Of a DNA stretch of 5,312 nucleotides, positions 1 through 4,207 are shown one piece after another. Where the stretch lies: positions 1 through 5,312 of the forward strand of contig JANTHH010000187.1 in the NCBI GenBank assembly GCA_024762485.1. Direction: 5' to 3'. The stretch comes from Chromatiales bacterium (GTDB lineage Bacteria > Pseudomonadota > Gammaproteobacteria > Chromatiales > Chromatiaceae). Each line of letters opens with the position of its first letter. Position 1 is the stretch's first letter. Position numbers and translations under genes: made by a program. A model generated the notes under the pieces. The model worked only from the letters and a program-made list of their open reading frames with translations. It did not search any database and was not told the origin of the DNA.

Positions 1-472
1 CCTCGCTGATGCGGCCCTCGAGATAGGCGCGGGCATAGATGCCGGGTGCCGAGTGGCCCTGTGAGAACACCAGGTCACCCTCCTGGCTCTCGTTGTAGGC
101 CTTGAAGAAGTGGTTGAAGCCGACGTCGTACAGCGTGGCGCTGGAGGCGAAGCTGGCGATGTGCCCACCGAGCTCGGGCGACAGCCGGTTGGCCTGCACC
201 ACCATCGCCATGGCGTTCCAGCGGATGAATGAGCGCAGCCGCGCCTCGATGGCCTTGTCGCCCGGGTAACGGGGCTGCTGGGTCAGCGGGATGGTGTTGA
301 GATAGGCCGTGTTGGCGCTGTAGGGCAGATGGGCACCGCTACGCCTGGCCTTGTCGATCAATTGCTCCAGGATGAAGTGGGCACGGTCAACACCCTCGTT
401 CTCCAGTACGCCGTCGAGGGCATCGAGCCATTCCTGGGTCTCCTGCGGATCCATGTCGGGGGTGGTGGCCAT
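1..472 (-). CDS. aceE: Pyruvate dehydrogenase E1 component, N-terminal part (homodimeric type)
   Basis: AceE is the thiamin-diphosphate-dependent E1 subunit of the cytoplasmic pyruvate dehydrogenase complex; it decarboxylates pyruvate and acetylates the lipoyl groups of E2 (AceF). The visible 157 residues begin MATTPDMDPQETQEWLDALD, with the family's N-terminal DPxETxEWLDAL segment. Residues 84-90 read RWNAMAM. Residues 102-111 read GHIASFASSA and carry the His that matches the cofactor-region His106 of the E. coli enzyme. Residues 137-146 read SQGHSAPGIY and carry the counterpart of His142. The start is ATG at 470-472, preceded by AGGAG with a 9-nt spacer. The family is about 890 residues long, so roughly the first fifth is present and the rest lies beyond position 1. 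The gene follows mlaA on the same strand after a long gap, so it probably has its own promoter. aceF would be expected next, outside the window. Identification is firm; this is recognition from memory, not a search. Confidence 0.97.
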   Translation of the reverse strand, partial: MATTPDMDPQETQEWLDALDGVLENEGVDRAHFILEQLIDKARRSGAHLPYSANTAYLNTIPLTQQPRYPGDKAIEARLRSFIRWNAMAMVVQANRLSPELGGHIASFASSATLYDVGFNHFFKAYNESQEGDLVFSQGHSAPGIYARAYLEGRISE

Positions 473-509
473 AGGGTGGCGCTCCTGCTGTCGCTCTATC
501 TTTGATCAG

Positions 510-529
510 GCCCCGTATCTGGCCGGGGC
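510..529 (-). other. Stem-loop in the presumed aceE 5' leader
   Basis: GCCCCG at 510-515 pairs with CGGGGC at 524-529, leaving an 8-nt loop. On the aceE strand it lies about 40 nt before the start codon and is not followed by a run of T, so it does not look like an intrinsic terminator. It could stabilise the leader or have no role. Confidence 0.35.
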
Positions 530-587
530 GGTTATGTGGGCAAATTGAAGCAGAAGGCCATGCCTATTGCGAGCCTGTTTTTTGATT

Positions 588-601
588 TTGATTTTAATCA
601 A
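588..601. promoter_or_regulatory. FNR/Anr/Dnr-type binding site upstream of aceE
   Basis: The bases TTGATTTTAATCAA fit the FNR/Anr consensus TTGAT-N4-ATCAA with both half-sites perfect. FNR-family regulators (FNR, Anr, Dnr) bind such sites in response to loss of oxygen or to nitric oxide. An extra TTGAT half-site lies at 582-586. The box lies in the A+T island between the mlaA and aceE genes and is centred about 122 bp upstream of the aceE start. Relative to a minus-strand -10-like TATTAT (625-620) it would lie just downstream of the start point, a position that suggests repression of aceE. Relative to a plus-strand TATAAT (619-624) it overlaps the -35 region. The motif is seen directly; the regulator and the direction of control are inferred. 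Confidence 0.6.
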
Positions 602-609
602 CAGGTTAT

Positions 610-648
610 GATGTTTTTTATAATAGACGACCGTCCTATTATTGAGGG
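610..648 (-). promoter_or_regulatory. Candidate aceE promoter region (weak prediction)
   Basis: The A+T island contains minus-strand -10-like hexamers TATTAT (625-620) and TATAAA (622-617), but no good -35 at 16-18 bp upstream: the positions hold CCCTCA or TCAATA. This would suit an activator-dependent promoter or one that is simply weak. The same bases read as a perfect TATAAT on the plus strand (619-624), so the orientation is not settled by sequence. A start near 613 would give aceE a 5' leader of about 140 nt that includes the 510-529 hairpin. Confidence 0.3.
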
Positions 649-791
649 CCGTTTCCGGCCGGTCGGCCCCTCTGTACCCAGCAAAGGGCCCGGCGTGGTG
701 GCCACGCAGGAAGCCATCGCGGCGCCTGCCGGAACAACAGGTGGTGGCAGGATGTCGCGCTCGCGGGATAGCGAGTGGGCGGGTGGGGATG

Positions 792-824
792 TGCATTCAC
801 CGATACGGTGACGGAGGAAATGCA
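792..824. repeat. Nested inverted repeat near the mlaA 3' end
   Basis: TCACCG-ATA-CGGTGA (797-811) is a perfect 6-bp stem with a 3-nt loop. Outside it, TGCATT (792-797) can pair with AATGCA (819-824), enclosing the inner stem and an unpaired GGAGGA segment on the plus strand. It lies about 60-90 bp past the mlaA stop codon and lacks a T-run in either direction. It may be an RNA structure at the end of the mlaA transcript, a protein-binding palindrome, or chance in G+C-rich DNA. Confidence 0.35.
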
Positions 825-881
825 AACGACAGGCGGCACCACCCGGGGGGGCTGGTAGCCGGTGTGCGGCTGCCTCAGGCC

Positions 882-1607
882 CTATTCGACCCCTTCGGGC
901 GGCGGATTGCCGTCATAGACCTCGCTGCGTCGCTTCTGCAGGTAGGCGTCCCTGACGAAGGCATAGGGGTCCCACGTGGCCTGTTGCAGTATCCGGCTGG
1001 TGCCCAGCAGATCGGCACGCTTGTCGATGACACGCAGCGCAACGACTCCCCAGCGCACCTCGTCATCCTCGATATAGTTGACCGGGTCGAGGTACCAGTC
1101 GGCGACCAGGCCCACGGTGTCGCGCGCCGAGGAGGGGCCGAGGACAGGGAGCACCAGGTAGGGACCACTGCCGAAGCCCCAGGTGCCGAGGGTCTGGCCG
1201 AAGTCCTCGCCGCTCTTCGGCATGTCGAGGTTGCTGGCCACATCCATCACCCCGACGATGCCGACAGTGCTGTTGACCAGCACCCGGCCGACATCATTGG
1301 CGGCGCGGCCGAATTTCAGTTGCAGCAGGTTGTTCACCGCCGAGCCGACGTCGGCGAGGTTGCCGAAGAAGTTGGTGACCCCGCGGTCCACCGGCTGCGG
1401 GGTGATCGCCTGATAGCCCTGCGCCAGCGGCTTGATCAGGATCTTGTCCAGGCCATCGTTGAAGGTATAGACCACCCGGTTGAGCGGCTCCAGCGGGTCG
1501 TAGGGGTCTCCCTCCATCTCGTTGACGCTGGCACAGCCACCCAGCAGCAGGGTGGCGCCCAGGGCGAGGGTGGTGAGATGGCGTGTCGCGGTCTTTTTCT
1601 GGTTCAT
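882..1607 (-). CDS. mlaA: MlaA/VacJ outer-membrane phospholipid-removing lipoprotein
   Basis: MlaA sits in the outer membrane and removes mislocalised phospholipids from its outer leaflet, passing them to periplasmic MlaC and the inner-membrane MlaFEDB transporter. The start chosen is ATG at 1605-1607, which gives MNQKKTATRHLTTLALGATL followed by the lipobox LLGGC with lipidated Cys25. The next residue is Ala, not the inner-membrane retention signal Asp. The longer upstream frame would bury the signal peptide. DPYDPLEPLNR (34-44) is the MlaA family signature. Further on come VNSTVGIVGVMDVAS, GEDFGQTLGTWGFGSGPYLV and DPYAFVRDAYLQKR, all typical of the family. The length of 241 residues is close to the 251 of E. 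coli MlaA. The weak ribosome site AGGA lies about 10 nt upstream. The gene stands alone, without the mla transporter genes, as is usual for mlaA. The C-terminal tail is short and acidic (PPPEGVE). Confidence 0.97.
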   Translation of the reverse strand: MNQKKTATRHLTTLALGATLLLGGCASVNEMEGDPYDPLEPLNRVVYTFNDGLDKILIKPLAQGYQAITPQPVDRGVTNFFGNLADVGSAVNNLLQLKFGRAANDVGRVLVNSTVGIVGVMDVASNLDMPKSGEDFGQTLGTWGFGSGPYLVLPVLGPSSARDTVGLVADWYLDPVNYIEDDEVRWGVVALRVIDKRADLLGTSRILQQATWDPYAFVRDAYLQKRRSEVYDGNPPPEGVE

Positions 1608-1665
1608 GGCCTGGTGTCCTGTCTCGTCCGTGAGATCGTCGCAACGCCTCCTGCCGGTTTGGCGA

Positions 1666-1694
1666 AGCATACCGCCACCCGACCGATCATCCAA
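1666..1694 (-). promoter_or_regulatory. Candidate mlaA promoter
   Basis: On the minus strand TTGGAT (1694-1689) and TATGCT (1671-1666) are separated by exactly 17 bp and resemble sigma-70 -35 and -10 hexamers (3/6 and 4/6 matches). This would start transcription near 1659, giving a leader of about 50 nt before the mlaA start. The 117-bp gap after the TraB/GumN gene shows no strong terminator, so read-through from that gene is also possible. Confidence 0.3.
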
Positions 1695-1724
1695 CTCTGC
1701 CGCTCACCCGGACAAGCCAAACGC

Positions 1725-2597
1725 TCACCAGATGGCATCGACCTGGAAGCCCGCCTCGCGCAGCCCGGCCAGCAGCCCCGCCTCGCCCGGCAGGTGCAAC
1801 GCACCCACGGCGACAAAACACGGCCCCGCCTCCAGCAAGGGTAGCAGCCGCGCGCGCATCCTGTGGTTGCGGGCATCGATGATCTGGGCGTCGAACCACG
1901 CCGCCAGTCGCGGATCGATGGCGTCCGTCTGCTCGGCACTCAGCGCCTGCAGGCGATCCAGGTCGCCGGCCAGGTAGGCCGCCTGCAGGGCCTGCCACTG
2001 GGCAGGGAAGCCGGGCAGGTTTTGCAGCGTCTCCCGCAATAGCACCTGCTGCAACCCGGGAGGCAGCGTATCGAAGGGGGAAAGCTGCTCGTCTGCCCGT
2101 TCCAGGCCGATGACGGGTTTGCCGGCACGCCGTGCCTGCTGCGCGATCACCTCGTCGAGGATGCGACCCTGCCGGGGTGGCAGGCTGAGGGTCACCGCCA
2201 GCGCCCAGGGTTTGAGGCGATCCACCATGGCGGCCGACAGGCCATGGTCACGGCCGGCATCGAGTGCCTGCCGGAACTCCTCGGCCGATAGCAGCATCGA
2301 GAGCCGTTGGCCGTCAGGCAGCATCATCCCGCGGGCGGCCTGCAGCCGGGTCTCGTCATCCAGCGGTATCTCCAGCACCACCCGCCCGGCGGCCCGGCGT
2401 TGCGGAGCGGCCCGCTCGGCAATGTCGAGTACGGCGGGGGCGTCGCTGTGCATGGTCCCGAGCAGATAGCTGGTGGGCAGCCCCGGACGGCTGAGCGCAT
2501 AGAGCAGGCCCTGCCCCGCCGGCAGTGTGCCCGCCAGGCTGTACAGCAGCAGGGCCGCGATGACGGCGAGCCACCGATTCGAAAAAAATGTTCGCAT
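1725..2597 (-). CDS. TraB/GumN family protein, exported
   Basis: This is a 290-residue member of the TraB/GumN superfamily (related to the Tiki metalloprotease fold); most bacterial members have no proven function. Residues 1-27 form a signal peptide: basic MRTFFSNR, a hydrophobic stretch to about 25, and a plausible signal peptidase I site after LPA. The mature protein carries both family motifs of the form GxxH: GTMH at 47-50 and GALH at 265-268, at the two ends of the domain. Between them are VLEI with Glu76, LKPW (128-131), GLERADEQLSPFDTLP (164-179) and RNHRM (243-247), which are typical blocks in the expected order. These residues are the likely metal site if the protein is a hydrolase. 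ATG at 2595-2597 follows a strong AGGAGG with a 6-nt spacer after AGGAGGG. The start lies only 18 bp from the divergent rnt start. A periplasmic peptidase role is inference. Confidence 0.9.
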   Translation of the reverse strand: MRTFFSNRWLAVIAALLLYSLAGTLPAGQGLLYALSRPGLPTSYLLGTMHSDAPAVLDIAERAAPQRRAAGRVVLEIPLDDETRLQAARGMMLPDGQRLSMLLSAEEFRQALDAGRDHGLSAAMVDRLKPWALAVTLSLPPRQGRILDEVIAQQARRAGKPVIGLERADEQLSPFDTLPPGLQQVLLRETLQNLPGFPAQWQALQAAYLAGDLDRLQALSAEQTDAIDPRLAAWFDAQIIDARNHRMRARLLPLLEAGPCFVAVGALHLPGEAGLLAGLREAGFQVDAIW

Positions 2598-2615
2598 CCT
2601 TTACCCTCCTGCTGC

Positions 2616-3278
2616 GTGACTACTATCGACTACAACCCCGAGATCGCCAAGCGCTTCCGCGGCTTCCTGCCGGTGGTGGTGGACGTGGAGACCGCCGGCT
2701 TCGTGGCCGCGACCGACGCCCTGCTCGAGGTGGCGGCGGTGATCGTGCAGCGGGATGACGAGGGAAAACTGTTCCCCGGCGAGCCGATCAGCTGCCACGT
2801 GCAGCCCTTTCCCGGCGCCAACCTCGACCCGCGGGCGCTCGCCTTCAACGGCATCGACCCCGACCACCCCTTCCGCGATGCGCTGCCGGAGAAAGAGGCC
2901 CTGGACCATATCTGCCGGCCGATCCGCCACGCGGTCAAGGCCAGTGCCTGCACCCGGGCCATACTGGTCGGCCACAATGCCTTCTTCGATCTCGGCTTCA
3001 TCAACGCGGCCGTCGAGCGCACCGGCTACAAGCACAGCCCCTTTCATCCCTTCAGCACCTTCGACACCGTCAGCCTGGCCGGGCTCGCCTATGGTCAGAC
3101 GGTGCTGGCGAAGGCTGCCCGCGCCGCAGGTATCGACTGGGATGAGAACGAGGCGCACTCGGCGATCTATGACACGGTCAAGACTGCCGAGCTGTTCTGC
3201 CGCATCGTCAATCTGTGGGGCGAGCCGCTCACCGCCGGGACCGATCGGGACGCAGCCGCAGACAGCGACCAGCTGTGA
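2616..3278 (+). CDS. rnt: Ribonuclease T, DEDDh 3'-5' exoribonuclease
   Basis: RNase T trims 3' ends of stable RNAs in the cytoplasm: it turns over the CCA end of tRNA and matures 5S and 23S rRNA and other small RNAs. It works as a homodimer with two metal ions. The GTG at 2616-2618 is chosen because it yields 220 residues and places the conserved RFRGFLPVVVDVETAGF at the same numbering as in E. coli RNase T. The DEDDh residues are Asp23 and Glu25 (VDVETAGF), Asp125 (GHNAFFD), His181 and Asp186 (AHSAIYDT). Other family blocks are TDALLEVAA (33-41), AFNGIDP (76-82), PFHPFSTFDT (142-151) and LAGLAYGQTVL (154-164). No in-frame ATG is close, and no Shine-Dalgarno precedes the GTG, so translation may start on a leaderless or nearly leaderless message. 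The C-terminal tail after LWGEPL is low-complexity and acidic. A longer plus-strand frame from 2307 only reads through the opposite gene. Confidence 0.96.
   Translation: MTTIDYNPEIAKRFRGFLPVVVDVETAGFVAATDALLEVAAVIVQRDDEGKLFPGEPISCHVQPFPGANLDPRALAFNGIDPDHPFRDALPEKEALDHICRPIRHAVKASACTRAILVGHNAFFDLGFINAAVERTGYKHSPFHPFSTFDTVSLAGLAYGQTVLAKAARAAGIDWDENEAHSAIYDTVKTAELFCRIVNLWGEPLTAGTDRDAAADSDQL
2622..2650 (-). promoter_or_regulatory. Candidate promoter for the TraB/GumN gene inside rnt
   Basis: On the minus strand TTGGCG (2650-2645) and GATAGT (2627-2622) lie 17 bp apart and weakly resemble -35 and -10 hexamers (3/6 and 4/6). Any promoter for this gene must lie within the first codons of rnt because the two start codons are 18 bp apart. 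A start near 2615 would give a leader just long enough to include the AGGAGG ribosome site. Confidence 0.3.
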
Positions 3279-3336
3279 TCTCTCAGTAGGTTGTTCACTC
3301 GGGGCGCACCCGGCGTCGCGAGCATTCGCAATCACT

Positions 3337-3428
3337 TGTCATCTCGACCGCAGGGAGAGATCTGATACCAACTCTGGTGCTCCACTCGCGGGTCAAGATC
3401 CCTCCTCGCTGCGCTTGTCGGGATGACA
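3337..3428. repeat. Intergenic inverted-repeat element, complete copy
   Basis: The left arm (3337-3363) begins TGTCATCTCGACCGCAGGGA and ends GAGATCT. The right arm (3396-3428) begins AGATCCCTCC and ends GTCGGGATGACA. The arms are imperfect reverse complements; the right one is about 6 nt longer in its middle. They enclose a 32-bp core. As RNA the element would fold into a long hairpin. From memory, repeats of the TCATC(C/T)CGAC...GGAG(A/G)GATCT kind are scattered between genes of many proteobacteria and other phyla, and look like non-autonomous MITE- or REP-like units. It lies 58 bp past the rnt stop and could cap or end that transcript. No transposase is present. Confidence 0.75.
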
Positions 3429-3442
3429 ATGGTCAGGGGGAC

Positions 3443-3560
3443 GTCACCGTGGCCAGTGGGGAGACAATGACGGTGGAGGTGGAGGTGGCGGTCGCCATGG
3501 CCAGCAGTGTGAGAGCAGTGGTGCATTGTCGTGGCCAGCAGTGATAGTGGTGGTGGAGCA
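3443..3560 (+). repeat. Degenerate direct repeats, TGGCCAG-containing
   Basis: Three imperfect units each begin with GTC followed within a few bases by TGGCCAG. The units start at 3443, 3491 and 3528, with TGGCCAG at 3450, 3498 and 3532. The last two share TGGCCAGCAGTG exactly, and all three run into GGTGG-rich sequence. The tract lies between the two copies of the intergenic repeat arm and has no convincing coding function. Confidence 0.5.
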
Positions 3561-3611
3561 TCCTTGTGGTCACTGCGGTGATCCGGCAACTGGACACCTT
3601 CGCCACACCTC

Positions 3612-3637
3612 GTCATCTCGACCGCAGGGAGAGATCT
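3612..3637 (+). repeat. Solo left arm of the intergenic repeat
   Basis: These 26 bases are identical to 3338-3363, the left arm of the complete element, in the same orientation (GTCATCTCGACCGCAGGGAG and onward to GATCT). No right arm (ending GGGATGACA) follows before the terminator at 3691. It may be a deletion remnant, a half-unit insertion, or a duplication that produced direct repeats around 3364-3611. Confidence 0.8.
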
Positions 3638-3690
3638 TTGCGGATACACCGGCAGCAACCTCAGGGTCTGGGTCATCGCAGTTCGCAACG

Positions 3691-3718
3691 AAAAAGGCCC
3701 CGCATCGCGGGGCCTTTC
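3691..3718 (-). terminator. Intrinsic terminator of grxD (possibly bidirectional)
   Basis: AAAGGCCCCGC (3693-3703) and GCGGGGCCTTT (3707-3717) form an 11-bp stem with a 3-nt loop. On the minus strand the stem's G+C part is followed by TTTTT, the classic Rho-independent form, about 25 bp past the grxD stop. On the plus strand three T follow, so it may also stop transcription coming from rnt. Confidence 0.9.
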
Positions 3719-3742
3719 GGCTGTCTGGCATGGCGTCCGGGC

Positions 3743-4075
3743 TCAGCCTTCTTCCGGCCAGTTCTGCGCAGCCTCTTTCACCGCCTTCTGCAGGTCGCCG
3801 CTGGCGTGCATCTCCAGGGTGATGTCGCAGCCGCCGACCAGTTCGCCGTTGATGTAGACCTGCGGAAAGGTCGGCCAGTCGGCAAAGCGGGGCAGGTTCT
3901 CGAAGATCTCGGGATCGGCGAGGATGTTCACGTAGGCGAAACGCTCGCCGCAATCCTGCAGTGCCGCCGCGGCGCGGGAGGAGAATCCGCACTGTGGAAA
4001 CTGGGGAGTGCCCTTCATGTAGATGATGACAGGATTGTTCTCCACCTGCTCTTTGATGCGATCCATGACGTCCAT
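3743..4075 (-). CDS. grxD: Monothiol glutaredoxin GrxD (Grx4, CGFS type)
   Basis: Grx4-type proteins bind a [2Fe-2S] cluster at the dimer interface with glutathione and pass it between Fe-S carriers and targets such as BolA-type partners; they are weak as thiol reductases. The 110-residue product shows YMKGTPQFPQCGFS (19-32) with the single active-site Cys29, CGERFAYVNIL (41-51), WPTFPQVYINGELVGGCDI (66-84) and EMHASGDL, all in the family order; the E. coli protein has 115 residues. The start is ATG at 4073-4075, because GAGG (4087-4084) lies 8 nt upstream. The in-frame GTG three codons earlier overlaps that ribosome site and is unlikely. The gene follows the asnO-like gene on the same strand after 132 bp, has its own candidate promoter and ends in a strong terminator, so it is probably monocistronic. 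Convergent rnt lies beyond the terminator. Confidence 0.97.
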   Translation of the reverse strand: MDVMDRIKEQVENNPVIIYMKGTPQFPQCGFSSRAAAALQDCGERFAYVNILADPEIFENLPRFADWPTFPQVYINGELVGGCDITLEMHASGDLQKAVKEAAQNWPEEG

Positions 4076-4107
4076 CGGTAACACCTCAAATCTGTTGATA
4101 TCCCCGC

Positions 4108-4137
4108 ATCGTGGGGGCGTGGAGCCGGTTTTTCAAG
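4108..4137 (-). promoter_or_regulatory. Candidate sigma-32 (heat-shock) promoter of grxD
   Basis: On the minus strand CTTGAAA (4137-4131) is followed after 13 bp by CCCCCACGAT (4117-4108). This resembles the RpoH consensus CTTGAAA-N(11-16)-CCCCATnT: the -35 is perfect and the -10 keeps CCCCA. Transcription would start near 4101, leaving a leader of about 25 nt that contains the GAGG ribosome site, a very natural arrangement. The C-rich bases usually found before CTTGAAA are missing. Confidence 0.45.
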
Positions 4138-4160
4138 CCCGGCAGGGTTTCTTGCAGTCG

Positions 4161-4183
4161 ATTCTACCCGAGTCGGTGCGGGG
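4161..4183 (-). promoter_or_regulatory. Weak sigma-70-like -10 upstream of grxD
   Basis: TAGAAT on the minus strand (4166-4161) is a good -10 hexamer, but the -35 position 17 bp upstream holds only TTTTTG. It could be the housekeeping promoter for grxD, with a leader of about 80 nt that runs through the putative heat-shock promoter. Confidence 0.25.
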
Positions 4184-4207
4184 CAAAAACGCGCATCCCG
4201 TATGGTC

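Larger units (their letters stand above)
473..881. other. 409-bp gene-free leader between mlaA and aceE
   Basis: No convincing gene was found here in any frame. The left part (about 571-643) is sharply A+T-rich against a G+C-rich background and carries the FNR-type box and promoter-like hexamers. The remainder is G+C-rich and full of short inverted repeats: 510-515 with 524-529; 644-651 with 664-672 (bulged); 693-698 with 702-707; 725-730 with 746-751; 760-764 with 771-775; and 797-802 with 806-811. Possible roles are the aceE promoter region with the 3' tail of the mlaA transcript, or a structured RNA on either strand. Short open frames on both strands (for example 536-811 + and 598-825 -) lack ribosome sites and recognisable protein character. 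Confidence 0.6.

Noticed and set aside
536..811. A 91-codon plus-strand frame in the mlaA-aceE gap
   Set aside because: There is no ribosome site, and its composition simply follows the A+T island and then the G+C-rich part; no family resemblance.
1657..1721. GTTTGGC/GCCAAAC inverted repeat between the TraB/GumN gene and mlaA
   Set aside because: The arms are only 7 bp and about 50 bp apart, with no T-run; most likely chance.
642..1844. A 400-codon open frame on the plus strand across mlaA
   Set aside because: It lies antisense to the clearly real mlaA, has a low-complexity Ala/Gly/Arg/Val-rich product, no ribosome site and no family motifs; long antisense frames are common in G+C-rich genes.
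2601..3335. A 244-codon open frame on the minus strand across rnt
   Set aside because: It is antisense to RNase T, whose DEDDh residues are all intact, and its product shows no recognisable domain.
3467..3544. A 25-codon frame starting after GGGGAG within the degenerate repeats
   Set aside because: The Val/Ala/Glu repeat product follows from the GTG/GGTGG repeats; there is no independent evidence of translation.
3429..3611. A CRISPR array or phase-variable tandem repeat
   Set aside because: Units are few, unequal in length and poorly conserved, without regular spacers; no cas genes or coding frame depends on them.
3332..3688. A 118-codon minus-strand frame with a His-rich stretch
   Set aside because: It runs through both repeat arms and the direct repeats; the His run is the complement of GTG repeats, not a metal-binding protein.
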